A DNA stretch of 23,614 nt from Theodoxus fluviatilis (Eukaryota; Mollusca; Gastropoda; Cycloneritida; Neritidae). The stretch spans positions 1 through 23,614 of the forward strand of contig JAWQFJ010008040.1 of assembly GCA_034096865.1 (NCBI GenBank), in the 5' to 3' direction. The notes below the pieces were generated by a model. That model saw only the letters and a list, made by a program, of their open reading frames with translations, was not told the origin of the DNA and made no database searches. The position numbers and the translations under genes are program-made. Position 1 is the first letter of the stretch, and each line of letters starts with the position of its first letter. Below are positions 1-9,690 of this stretch, in pieces.

Positions 1-80
1 GAGGTCTTTCGCGCAGTATCTCATGTTAGGTCTTATCCGCACGGTATAGGGGGAACGAGGGGGATGCTCAATAAGTGGAG

Positions 81-119
81 ATGATGGATGGATGGTGAAT
101 GAATGAATGAATGAATGAA
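81..119. repeat. (GGAT)n/(GAAT)n microsatellite
   Basis: A compound tetranucleotide repeat: about three GGAT-like units followed by five to six GAAT units, read directly from the sequence. Confidence 0.9.
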
Positions 120-606
120 GTTTTACGGCCTATCAGCATTTGGAGACTAAGGCCTTTTCACAAAACCACTGGTACTAATACGAGCGAGATATAATCAAGT
201 CACGACTGGGAGGGGAAAGGAAAGATAACTCTAACAACATCTTTCTTTCCCCCATTCAACACATGCAGCGGACGTTCGGAAACAAAGTTTTAGAGCGAAG
301 TTATGATGAGGATAATGAGTGCAGATGGTTGGCAAGCGGAATGAAACAACAATTTTACTGTGAGACGTTCCGTCGGAACGTCAGATCTGTGAACGCTTCG
401 AAAGGGGTGCGCGACTTTGACCTGGATGCAGTGTAAGTCGTAAGCAAAGATCGTGATGAGTCGAAGTCTCAAGATCGAGGGTTTATGGGGTTTTTGTGGA
501 CATACGGCGATCGTATGACAAGGCAAATATGCTCAAAATGAAAACAGAGCTGCACGAAAAGGGGTTCTACCACGACAGTTGTTCCAATGCTTATGCTGTG
601 GCCTCA

Positions 607-644
607 GCAAAGATTATATAGTTGATCGTATCTATAATCTTTGC
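607..644. repeat. 12-bp inverted repeat (hairpin)
   Basis: GCAAAGATTATA at 607-618 is matched by its exact reverse complement at 633-644, with a 14-base spacer. It is AT-rich. It could be a foldback remnant or chance; no function can be assigned. Confidence 0.6.
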
Positions 645-1495
645 CGAAGCGGCAACTTAATTCACTTGATCGAATGACTTTCTGGCCGCAAATCACCTTC
701 TTGACAGGTATGTATTGGTTTGCATTTCCTAAAGATATTCCACAGGGGTGTATACGTTGATAAACAAGCTTGCATTCTTCGATAATAATGAAAATTAGAT
801 CGTTCCATCAACACCATGTAGATTCAATAGGCCTATGTGCGCGTTCGATTTCCCAACGCCTGCTACAAAAAACAAAGCCAAAATACCCCCATTATTGCAG
901 CAAATCATTTTGTTACACATTACACAGTACATGTATTCACAAACATGATCGGAACGCATCAGAAACGCGTCGAGAAACAAGCAATTTTACTTGTCGGTAA
1001 GCGTTGTCAGTACTTCCATTGATTCACCCATGTTACCTTCCGCTTGGGGGCGCTGCGTTTCCCAGCGTCTTGTAACTCCATATAGCAACAGCTCGTTATG
1101 ACCGGTCTTTGTATGAATAGTCTTTGATTGCAGTCAATGGCTTTAAATAGCCTACAGAGGCTGAAAGGTATTAGAACTTCACTCATTCATTCATTGGGAT
1201 GTTCCTCTGTCATATTGAATTTTTGCTTTAAAAACAACAACAAAAAACATTGTTCCTGGTGAGGAAAAAAGATTACTCACTTTCATCGATAAAGATGGTG
1301 TTTGTAAGAAAATGGTAGCAGAGCTGTTAGAACAAGAACGGATACACAGACACTGACAAAATCCGAATCAAAGCCATGCACGATACACCAAAATCTTCAC
1401 AGCTTTTCGATCATGTTCTCAGCTTGGTTTGTTTGTATGTTTGTTTTTCAGTCTTTGAGACGATTTTGCTAGCACTGAAGCAGTGATAGTTAAGT

Positions 1496-1496
<1 letters not shown>

Positions 1497-1548
<52 letters not shown>
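1497..1548. repeat. (GA)n microsatellite
   Basis: About 26 uninterrupted GA dinucleotides, followed by GGCAGGCGTGCAGGCAGG and a short GACG repeat at about 1571-1586. The Ser-Leu-rich open frames on the minus strand here are products of this repeat. Confidence 0.97.
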
Positions 1549-1551
<3 letters not shown>

Positions 1552-1746
1552 GCAGGCGTGCAGGCAGGTAGACGGACGGACGGACGCCAAGCCAGACACA
1601 AAGACACGTTTTTTATATTTTAGGTGTGTTGGTGTTGTGTACTCTGTTTGCATAAACTTATGATTGTTCGAATTAACTTCGAGATTATCATACCGATACC
1701 TGTAACTTCCTTCGTTTAGAGGTGGAAAGCGTGACAAAGTGTGAAA

Positions 1747-2094
1747 GTCTCTCCCTCTCCCTACCTCCCCCTCTCTCTCTTGCTCCCACTTCCCCCTCTC
1801 CCTCCCTCCTTTTCACTCCCTCTCTCTCCCTCCCCCTCTTCCCTTCCCCTCCCTCCCTCCCCTTCTCTCTACCTTCTGTCTCTCTCCCCTCCCTTCCCCC
1901 CTCTCCCTCTCCCTCTCCTACTCTCTCTCCCCCTCCCCCCCCTCTCTCTCTCTCTCGCTCTCTCTCTCGCTCTCTCTCTCCTCTCCCCTCTCCTTCTCCC
2001 CCCCCTCTTCATCTCCCTCTCCCCCCTCCCTCTCCCTCCCTCCCTCTCTCCCCTCCCTCTCCCCACTCCCTCTCCCCCCTCCCCCCCCCCTCTC
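1747..2094. repeat. Long polypyrimidine (C/T) tract
   Basis: About 350 bases of almost pure C and T on the plus strand, mixing CTCTCC, CCCTCC and CTCTCTCGCT motifs, with very few purines. Mirror-symmetric pyrimidine tracts of this kind can form intramolecular triplex (H-DNA). The open frame running through it on the plus strand (Ser/Pro/Leu only) and the Arg/Glu/Gly frames on the minus strand are composition artefacts. Confidence 0.95.
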
Positions 2095-2111
2095 TAATAC
2101 CCCTACCTCCT

Positions 2112-2427
2112 TCTCACTCACCTCACTCACTAACCTTACTCACCTTACTCACTAACCTCATTCACTCACTCGCTCGCTCGCTCACTCACTCACTCCTCAC
2201 TCACTTCACTCGTTCATCTCACTCGCTCACCTCACTCGCTTACCTCACTCGCTCACCTCACTCGCTCACCTCACACGCTCACCTCACTCGCTTACCTCAC
2301 CCACTCGCCCGCTCGCCCGCCCGCCCACCCACTCACTCACACTCACTTCTCCCTCCCTCTCCCTCCCTCCTTCGCTCACTCGCTCGCTCGCTCGCTCACT
2401 CATTCGCTCCCTCACTCACTTGGTCTT
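2112..2427. repeat. Degenerate (CTCA)n with a 13-bp higher-order unit
   Basis: CTCACTCA-type tetranucleotide repeats with interruptions. Between about 2215 and 2300 a 13-bp unit, CGCTYACCTCACT, is repeated about six times. The array ends abruptly at the point where LINE coding sequence (copy A) begins. Confidence 0.9.
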
Positions 2428-2432
2428 ACTGT

Positions 2433-3182
2433 AAGATACTGGAAAAAACGAAAATTATGATCTTTCGGAAAGGAGGTCATGTGGCAGAAGGAGAGAGATG
2501 GTACCTACAAAATTATAGATTAGAAGTGGTAAACAGTTACAAATACTTAGGAATTGTCTTTACAACTAAACTATCTCTTGGTGCGTCTCTTGAAGAGACA
2601 GCTACAAAAGGCAAAAAGAAAAGTATACATGTATTGAAAGCAATGTGGAGCCTCCACAACTCTAACCCAGCAGTTTTTCCCCGACTATTTGATTCTCAGA
2701 CACAGCCTACATTATGTTACGATTCAGAAATACGGGGCCTAACAAGCAGAGATAAAATAGAAAAGGCACACGCATTTGCGTGTAAAAAGTTCATGGGAAT
2801 GGACGTGAGAACTCCAAACCACTTAGTATACTGAGAACTCGAAAGGTATCCTCTGATGATTAATACCACCATCAGAGCCATAAATTATTGGCCCAGGTTA
2901 CACAAAATGCCGCTTCATAGGCTCCCAAGACAAGCTTATGAAATGCTCCCAAACTCTAATGTCCCTGAAAGTAGAAATTGGACATGCTTGATGAGAAATA
3001 TTCTTTATGAGTTAGGTTTTGATCTTATATTTATATGGTTAAATGGTGGAGTAGGAAATGAGAAGTACTTCTTGAATAATGTTAAGCAGATGTTACAAGA
3101 TTGCTACAAAGATGGGATGATAGGAACAACAGCAGCCCTAGATTCGTATGGTATGCTTCTTTTAAGTAGATGTTCGGTCTAG
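2433..3182 (+). pseudogene. LINE family 1, copy A: 5'-truncated reverse transcriptase C-terminal part
   Basis: This is the C-terminal half of a non-LTR retrotransposon ORF2. It starts just after the RT catalytic FADD region, at a Lys-Thr-Lys-Ile-Met-Ile-Phe-Arg segment, and continues through the thumb segment (SYKYLGIVFT) and the downstream alpha-helical region. The same order of motifs occurs in copy C (22520-23150): KTKIMVFRNGG, EYKYLRAVFS, RTPN, RYPL, KYW. A TGA at 2832-2834 interrupts an otherwise continuous frame. At that position copy C has GGG (Gly), so this is probably a point nonsense mutation from GGA. A second stop is at 3180-3182, after which similarity to copy C is not visible. 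Everything 5' (endonuclease, RT fingers and palm) is missing, as is usual for target-primed insertion. It is a dead fragment. Confidence 0.85.
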
Positions 3183-3587
3183 AGAAATACCTTATTAATT
3201 AATTATTCATTTATTGTGATACTGCTTGAGAAAATGAGGCTTGATTTGCAAACATTCAAAATTGAGATATTAACATGACTGACTCGTGAATGCAACCACA
3301 TCTTGTAAACATTTCCCAACAAACAGCTTGTTTCTATGTATCATAGTTTTTTTAATCAATTTTTTTAATTACACGGGGCAAAAACACTATCTATATTGTC
3401 TTTGCATGGGGTAAGGTGTATCAACATTTGGAAAAAAGGTCATAAACATTCATGAATATTCCAAATATGATTACTTCCACACTATGGGTATGGGTAATTT
3501 TATAGCTAAAATCACTTAATGCTGCATAATAATTGGCGTACACCTATCAAAGACAAATGAATATAAAACCATCATCAGAATTTTACC
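3183..3587. other. Unassigned AT-rich DNA
   Basis: AT-rich, with poly-T/A runs and no supportable coding. It may include the 3' untranslated tail of LINE copy A, but no poly(A) or tandem tail marks an end. Confidence 0.5.
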
Positions 3588-4040
3588 AATAATGATTTTG
3601 GTACCGTACCAAGGCATAGAAAAAGCATTACACTATTTGGGCATGCATTCACTCTATGCAGAATAATTGACTGAAACTTGTTTTGGAGGAAACTTTTTCA
3701 ATACATAACCTTTTTGCTAATTCATGCTAATGTTGCATTAAGATACTAAAAAACCAACCTATCAGATGTTTCCTAGGAGCGGTTCTAATACCCAGACTTG
3801 CAAAAACATTACACTATTCATCCATGCAGTTTCTTGTTCCAGAATAATTCACTAAAGCAATATATCTTGGGGAAAATTGTTCATTCAATAAACACACAGT
3901 TTCACATCAAAAGACAAAATGCAGGTAAAACTATATCAAAATGTTTTCAGCACAGGTCTTGGCACCAAGACATTGTATTATTCAGTCATAAAGTCATTTT
4001 TCCTGATATAATTCAAATACTTTTTTCATTAATGACTTTT
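3588..4040 (+). repeat. Degenerate tandem repeat, ~181-bp period
   Basis: Two clear units and one weaker one. The shared motif CATTACACTATT occurs at about 3625 and 3807, and CAGAATAATTNACTRAA at 3659 and 3840, giving a spacing of 181 bases. A third, more diverged copy (ACATTGTATTATT at about 3970, ATAATTCAAATAC near 4005) is offset by about 164. The rest of each unit is strongly diverged. No coding is seen. Confidence 0.6.
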
Positions 4041-4196
4041 CTGAAGGAAAGCATGCCGCTTATGAAAACAACGTCAACAGACAAGTTATGTACAGTCATG
4101 GGGAAAACATTGGTTGACCAAGTTATTAATTTTGTAGTCTTTCTTGGTCCCAAGCCTCTGAGTTTTTTTCCTTGGTCCTCTTCTCTGAAATTCTGA

Positions 4197-5372
4197 GGGG
4201 ACAGGCTGGGCACCTGGGGGGACAGGCTGGGCACTGGGGGGACAGGCTGGGCACTGGGGGGACAGGCTGGGCACTGGGGGGACAGGCTGGGCACTGGGGG
4301 GACAGGCTGGGCACTGGGGGGACAGGCTGGGCACTGGGGGACAGGCTGGGCACCTGGGGGGGGGGGAATGGATGGGCACCTGGGGGGACATGCTGGGCAC
4401 CTGGGGGGACAGGCTGGGCACCTGGGGGGGGGGGACAGGATGGACTCCCGGGGGGACAGGCTGGGCACCTGGGGGGGGGACAGGCTGGGCTCCCGGGGGG
4501 ACAGGCTGGGCACCTGGGAGGGGGGACAGGCTGGGCACCTGGGGGGGACAGGCTGGGCACCTGGGGGAGGCTGGGCACTGGATGGGCAGCTGGGACGGGG
4601 GACAGACTGGGCACCTGGGGGGGACAGGATGGGCTCCCGGGAGGCTGGGCATATGGGGGGACAGGCTGGGCACCTGGGGGGGGACAGGCTGGGCACCTGG
4701 GGGGGGGGACAGGCTGGGCACCTGGGGGGACAGGCTGGGCACCTGGGGGACAGGCTGGGCATATGGGGGACAGGCTGGGCACCTGGGAGGGGGGACAGGC
4801 TGGGCACCTGGGAGGGGGGACAGGCTGGGCACCTGGGGGGACAGGCTGGGCACTGGGGGACAGGCTGGGCATATGGGGGGACAGGCTGGGCACCTGGGGG
4901 GGGACAGGCTGGGCACCTGGGGGGGGACAGGCTGGGCACCTGGGGGGGACAGGCTGGGCACTGGGGGGGGGGACAGGATGGGCACCTGGGGGACAGGCTG
5001 GGCACTGGGGGGACAGGCTGGGCACCTGGGGGGACAGGCTGGGCACTGGGGGGACAGGCTGGGCACTGGGGGGACAGGCTGGGCACTGGGGGGACAGGCT
5101 GGGTCACTGGGGGGACAGGCTGGGTACTAGGGGGACCGGCTGGGCACCTGGGGGGGGGACAGGATGGGCCCTGGGGGGACAAGCTGGGCACTGGGGGGAC
5201 AGGCTGGCTCTGGGGGGACAGGCCGGTCACTGGGGGGACAGACTGGGCACTGGGGGGACAGGTTAGGCACCTGGGGGGACAGGCTGGTCACCTGATGGGG
5301 TACAGGCTGGGCACCGGGGGGGGGGGGGGGGGGGACAGCCTGAGCACCTGGGGAGGGGGACAGGATGGGCAC
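4197..5372 (+). repeat. G-rich minisatellite, ~20-bp unit
   Basis: About 57 copies of a unit close to GGGGGGACAGGCTGGGCACT, with length variation (19-23 bp) mainly in the G run and in CACT versus CACCT. Variant units carry GATGGGC, CTCCCGG or CATATGG. The longest G run is 19 (5316-5334). Each unit contains one G run of five or more plus a GGG, so the G strand has dense G-quadruplex potential. Because 20 is not a multiple of 3 and the unit lacks stops, several long frames stay open on both strands; these are not genes. The array directly abuts, and interrupts, LINE copy B at about 5373. Confidence 0.97.
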
Positions 5373-6323
5373 AGATCCCGTATTCTGCATGGATATTCCA
5401 CAGAATGTGACGTTTCACAGTATCAAAAGCCTTTTTGAAATCAATGTAGCCCACATAAAGTTTCCTGTGTTTACACAGGCTTTTTGTTATGATGCTATGT
5501 AAGACAAAGATATTGTCGATTGTCCCATATCCTTTCCTGAAACCCGCTTGTTCTTCTCTAATCAGTTCATGCCTATCAGCCCAGCTCTGCAGTCTACTGT
5601 TTATTATATGTATAAACACTTTACTAAAGTTGCTCATCAGGGCAATACCTCTGTAATTATCGGGATTTTCACATGATCCACTTTTGTGTATAGGTACAAT
5701 AATAGATTCAGTCCAGATCTGCGGAAATATCCCAGTATCAAAAATGTAATTGAACAATGTTACTAAAAATGGCATCATCAAATTCTGCGAGGATTTCAAC
5801 ATCTCTGCCACAATATCATCTCTACCACATGCTTTTTGGTAGTCAAATGCTTCAAGGCCTCTGAAACCTCAGCCCGGGTGACAGGAATATCTAGGTCACA
5901 TTCAACAGGTAGACAGTTGGTAGGATGTACAAGAAACTTTTCTGCGTCAGCAGACGGAACATCACACGTAAACAGCTTCTTAAAATGTTCAAACCAAACC
6001 TGGTTAGATATACTACAAGGTTTTCTGTACAGTGTGTTCAGCTTCTTTACCTGGTTCCAGAATCCCACAGAATCACGGATATTATTGCAAAGATTTGTAC
6101 TCACCATCATTCTGTATTGCTGCTTCTTGGCTCTGATTATCTGCTTATATCTATTCCTATAACATATGTAGTTGCGTCTATCATCCTCCAAACCCGTGCG
6201 TAAGTACATGCGTAAGTATTTTCTAGCTGTTTGTTTAGCAATAGCACATTCTCTGTCATACCAATCCTTAGTTCGTTTTCTCGATCGATTACAAAAAGTT
6301 TTCTTTAGAAACTCAGCTGAGTT
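5373..6323 (-). pseudogene. LINE copy B: ORF2 linker and reverse transcriptase N-terminal half
   Basis: Reading the minus strand, the segment begins in the linker (AEFLKK, then WYDREC) and reaches the RT fingers and palm. Visible RT hallmarks are IIVPIHKSG, PDNYRGIAL, EEQAGFRKGYGTIDN and the first catalytic Asp in YIDFKKAFDTV. This order is typical of the non-LTR RT family. A frameshift near 5835 separates the linker from the RT; copy C has AGQDEVLAEMLK at the equivalent place. Coding continues until about 5375, then runs without a stop into minisatellite sequence, producing a chimeric reading frame with Pro/Ser repeats. The second catalytic box (FADD) is lost, so this cannot encode an active enzyme. 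Confidence 0.85.
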
Positions 6324-7361
6324 TTTCCGTTACCACGTTAACATTAAAATTAGATTCAGCCATAATCTCTCTCACATTACTCTGAGTAAGACATTCTTGA
6401 AGATTACCGACATATTCATTAGCAAAGTTCGGATCCCAAATAATTCTTGTACACGAGCCCGCGTTATCATCGCTAACTGAGGATTTGTCATAAGTACGGG
6501 CAAAATTCAACTCCAAGCACATATGAGGGGAGGTAACAGACTCTACAATGTTTAGTGATGCGATTGCATTGAGCAAATCTCTCGATGCCAGGCAATAGTC
6601 AATGACACTGCTACCAGCATTAGACACGTAGGTAAACCTTCCAGAGCTCTCGCCAAATAGACCATTCAGAATACATAGCTCGTAGGCAGTACAAAATGCA
6701 AGTAGGGATCGTCCAAACTCATTGACACATTTATCTTGTGAAAAACGGGAGCATGTTATCACCTCTGAGACCATGTTGGCTATTAGAGCACTATCGTCAG
6801 TATTAAAGTCTGCTGTTATGGCGTTTAAATCGCCACAAATCATAAGTGCACATTCGTCATGTATATATCCGAAATTTCAGCAACAGCTTTTTCTAGCAGA
6901 GCAATACCGTCAGATTCTTCAACAGTCTCATAGAATGGTGGCCCGGCAGGGGGCAAATAAACAAGAACCAATATTACATCTCTAGTAGCATCAAACAATG
7001 CCCGATCCACTCTAAACACTAAGATATTACTAAGCGCACAATAGATCTGTCTGAATAAATTGGTCACACTTTTCTTGATTAAGCAAACAAGACCTCCAGA
7101 CTTTCTCCCCCTGGATGAAAGTTTTCTGGCAGGTGCTACGAAGTTATCGAAAGATTGGAAACAATGGGTAAACTCACATTTTTCTAGGAAGGTCTCATAA
7201 AGACAAGCACAAGAGAATGTTTCAATGTACTGCTGAAAGTCAGAGTCATCAAATTTAGAAGAGAGACCGCCTGCATTCCATGAAAACAGAATAAAATGAG
7301 CTCGAGGCAATACGGGGCTACCTACTGACAGGTTCTCGCTGCTCGAACCTTGGCCTCCTCC
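6313..7361 (-). pseudogene. LINE copy B: APE-type endonuclease domain
   Basis: An AP-endonuclease-like domain that would nick target DNA to prime reverse transcription. From the N-terminus: FSWNAGG (catalytic Asn), CLYET (metal-binding Glu), LVYLPP, CGDLNA (catalytic Asp and Asn), NEFGRSLL, FTYVSNAG, IDYCLAS (Asp) and SPH (the His that completes the active site). All catalytic residues expected of the APE fold appear to be present, but a one-base frameshift at about 6840, just before CGDLNA, splits the domain in two. The matching parts of copy C are 19083-19837 and about 20662-20760. The first usable initiation codon is unclear, because the open frame starts directly after TAG 7362-7364 with no ATG before the catalytic Asn. 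Confidence 0.87.
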
Positions 7362-7501
7362 CTATCTGGCAGTGTTCCACGCCCCCAGACTGTTCGCGTA
7401 GGAACAAGTCGTAAGTATGGATCTCTCCGGACGCGGTCGCCGTGCTTCGGTGTGGAGTACACCGGCGAAATCCCTATGACGTAATAGGTGTATCTCAGTT
7501 G
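7322..7501 (-). other. 59-codon open frame upstream of LINE copy B endonuclease
   Basis: On the minus strand a frame distinct from the endonuclease frame is open between TAG 7502-7504 and TAG 7322-7324. Its composition is protein-like: GISPVYSTPKHGDRVRR, then TRTVWGRGTLPDREEAK. It could be the C-terminal end of ORF1 of this LINE copy, or an old exon. I do not find the same peptide in the ORF1 of copy C, so identity is unresolved. Confidence 0.3.
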
Positions 7502-7624
7502 CTATTTATAACACGTACATGTAGGAACGATATACATATAGTATGTGACACGGATTATACACGATGACGGAGGCTGCCGTCTTTCGTGTTGACTGCAATG
7601 AAGAAGCCTTGTACAACGTGACGA

Positions 7625-8810
7625 GGGGCGTTATGTCAGAATGCCACCATTGTTCTGTTCTCTACTCATCTTGTTCACTTTTGATCATTCCCCGAATTCC
7701 ATGGAAGGACTACTTTGTAGACATTATAAAGTCAAATCTGATGTTATTCAAAACAAAATATTGGGAAAAGCTTCCATAAACGCGCCACACTAGTGGACTC
7801 GTCCGAGGAGAGGGGTGTGAGAAAGACAGCCAAGCTGGCTGGAAACACAAACTGGCGGGACACAGCATCTGATTGGCTGCGTTTTAACGAGATTTTTTTC
7901 TTCCAAATCGTCATATTATTTTGTCATTCTATGTATGAATCTCTGCGAATTGACTTTAAATTAACCAACCAAGATTGCTTGCCAGTCAGATGCTGTTGCT
8001 TACTAGCTTGTGTAGCCCGCCAGCTTGGCTGTGTTTAAACCCCTATCCTCGGACGAGTCCACTAGTTTGGCACGTTTATGGAAGCCTTTCCAAATATTGT
8101 GGCCAGAGATGGTTAGTGAGGCCGATTTGATGGCACTGATCTCCACATTCTAAATTACTTCTGGTCATCCTATGTAGTCCACTGGACAACTACGTAACAG
8201 AGATCGCAATTCAACTTAATATTCAGTCAAAGACATGACTTTAATCACTTCGACCAAAGATGATCCTAGATTCGCATGGAGCCTAACCTACACCGATACT
8301 TCCCTCATCAACTGGATTGCTGTGGTCTTTGTACTTTTTGAGCCTGCTCCAGTAGCACTCGCACAGACTGCCCCAAGCAGCACTTATCTACCTCCGGGAG
8401 GTATCCTGGAGTTGAGATTGGAGTAGACATAAACTATAAAGTTCACAAGAGCAGAATCTGTTTTATGAAAAACTGAAGGGATTTACTACCTTAAATTGTT
8501 ATGTATTCCATTAGACAGCTGCTTGGTAGAGGTTTCGATTTCAACTTTAATGACGATTTTCAAAACAGGAAATTTAAATACTGCGACCAGAGAAGGTCTG
8601 TGAGGAGGTTATCATGATCTCTACCTGCCTGATTTACTTGTGGTTTTTTCATGTAATCCACCGGACTATTACGTGATAGATATAACACTTTCAACTTTAA
8701 CATTAATTCAAAAACAGAAACTGTAATTACTGCAACTAAAGATGATCTGCGAGGATGCTATCATGGCACCGATCTATCTGCATTTTGTTTATGGACAACC
8801 ATGTTTATAC
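7625..8810 (+). repeat. Degenerate tandem array, ~150-bp period
   Basis: Diverged units share these motifs: ATGTARTCCAC or similar at 8172, 8501 and 8651; CCAGAG/CTAAAG-GATG at 8103, 8254, 8587 and 8736; and TTCAACTTTAA with ATTCAAAACAG further on. Spacings of 149-151 bases (8103 to 8254, 8587 to 8736, 8501 to 8651) give the period. The unit at about 7690-7755 continues after the MITE at 8100, so the MITE landed inside a unit. The piece from about 8271 to 8490 does not fit the unit and may be an insertion or badly decayed units. No coding is supported. Confidence 0.6.
7764..8091. mobile_element. MITE with long TIRs and 8-bp target duplication
   Basis: A 328-bp element. The outer 53 bases of each end (7764-7816 and 8039-8091) are inverted copies with about four mismatches, starting GGAAARGCTTCCATAAACG. 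Similarity between the two arms continues inward with gaps, including ACAGCCAAGCTGGC and ACAGCATCTGA. It is flanked by the direct repeat AAATATTG (7756-7763 and 8092-8099). The surrounding tandem units support an insertion, because the two flanks join into one plausible unit. An 8-bp duplication with GG-ends fits hAT-, P- or Merlin-like non-autonomous elements; I cannot choose among them. There is no transposase. Confidence 0.8.
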
Positions 8811-9293
8811 TCTGCCCAATCATGTTACAAACGGAGCTTTGGCTGAGCACTTAGCGTGCTTGATGTGCAGTCGCTTGTAGCTAGTAGTTGTTGTAGTAGG
8901 TGCGGCGTTAGAAGGGACACATTCCCAGAATTGCATCCTTTTTCTTCCCACACAGGAGTGAAATCTAGTACCCCTGAAAAGGCGGCAATGACACACTGAA
9001 GTGCGTTAAACCTTTGTATGCGACCATAAGCCAGCATCGAGTTGGAATACTCCCGGGAAGTTGATATAGTGTCAGTACCTGATTGTATGCGTTTGATCTG
9101 TCTGCCGCTGTGTTTGTTGTCAGGTGAGAATGAAGGGTTGATCAACCAGCCCAGTGATAATTGGGAAAAGGGTAAGTCGTTTTGAGACCCAGACATGGGT
9201 GGTGCGTTCAAGCAGAGTAATTATAATGATAAATGTCATGCAAGGCAGTTGGGATAGAGAACGAGGGAGGAAAAGGAAATGGTGTATATTCTA
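8811..9293. other. Unassigned DNA with an unrecognised minus-strand open frame
   Basis: A minus-strand frame of about 120 codons (8825 to about 9196, with an ATG at MSGSQNDLPFS) is open but matches nothing I recognise. It has no clear domain, signal or repeat, and no good splice context was seen. It could be a decayed exon or chance. Confidence 0.35.
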
Positions 9294-9690
9294 AACAAGT
9301 GTGAAGGCTTGGGAAGTTCCTGTAAATACTTTTTGTCTTTTTGCTTTGGCCCGTTATAGACGTTCCTGCCAGCCCACCCCCCAGTTCTCTCCCCTCTTGC
9401 ATGAGTACACCGTCAGCCCCTCAGCCTCTACTCGGTTGTTGAAACCATGTCTTTTGACAGGCGGAGATGGGCGAGCATGCTTTGGGGCTTGATGATGTGC
9501 GAGGCGCAGTGCCGTGATTCTATCCCTGGGACGGATAAATCTGGGTTTATTTAAATATCGTGACAATGTGGGATGTTATATTGGCTGCAACCTTGGCTTG
9601 TGTCGTTAGCTTTGGTTTAAACGTCTATAACGGGCCAAAGCAAAAAGACAAAAAGTATTTACAGGAACTTCCCAAGCCTTCACACTTGTG
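9294..9690. mobile_element. Foldback/MITE with perfect 70-bp inverted arms, TA-flanked
   Basis: The 70 bases at 9295-9364 are the exact reverse complement of 9620-9689. Arms begin ACAAGTGTGAAGGCTTGGGA and end TTATAGACGTT. The spacer is 255 bp and non-coding. Just outside lie TA dinucleotides (9292-9293 and 9691-9692), which suits a Tc1/mariner-type non-autonomous element, though TA is weak evidence by itself. Perfect arm identity suggests a recent insertion or arm conversion. Confidence 0.8.

Larger units (their letters stand above)
1..1496. other. Unassigned non-coding DNA
   Basis: No open frame here resembles a known protein, and the short open frames on both strands look like chance. The stretch contains a (GGAT)/(GAAT) microsatellite near its start and one hairpin near 607-644, listed separately. 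A short ATTC triplet repeat lies near 1180-1195. I see no tRNA boxes, splice-bounded exon or transposon ends that I can defend. The unit right after the GAAT repeat may belong to a dispersed repeat, but no second copy occurs in the window. Confidence 0.6.
5373..7361 (-). mobile_element. LINE family 1, copy B (5' part: endonuclease to RT palm)
   Basis: A minus-strand non-LTR retrotransposon fragment related to copy C across its whole length. Its 3' side stops after the RT motif following the first catalytic aspartate, exactly where the minisatellite begins, so the FADD box, thumb and C-terminus are absent. At its 5' side the endonuclease frame opens after a TAG at 7362-7364. ORF1 with its 2A signal cannot be recognised further upstream. 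Three frameshifts split the coding sequence (about 6840, 6320 and 5835). Confidence 0.85.

Noticed and set aside
1722..2430. Ser/Pro/Leu-rich plus-strand frame and Arg/Glu/Gly-rich minus-strand frames
   Set aside because: Simple-sequence translation of the pyrimidine and CTCA tracts. Only the segment after about 2433 is real LINE coding.
4013..5438. Long open frames on both strands (up to ~400 codons, Pro/Ser/Cys-rich or Gly/Trp-rich repeats)
   Set aside because: They are read through a stop-free 20-bp minisatellite. Because 20 is not divisible by 3, multiple frames on each strand stay open and cycle through the same words. There is no unique N- or C-terminal domain.
8235..8426. 63-codon plus-strand frame with a hydrophobic stretch
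   Set aside because: It starts inside a diverged tandem repeat unit and has no recognisable features beyond chance hydrophobicity.
8825..9211. Minus-strand 128-codon frame as a host gene
   Set aside because: The start codon of the longest form is TTG, no domain is recognisable, and there is no splice or promoter support. Kept only as a note in the unassigned interval.
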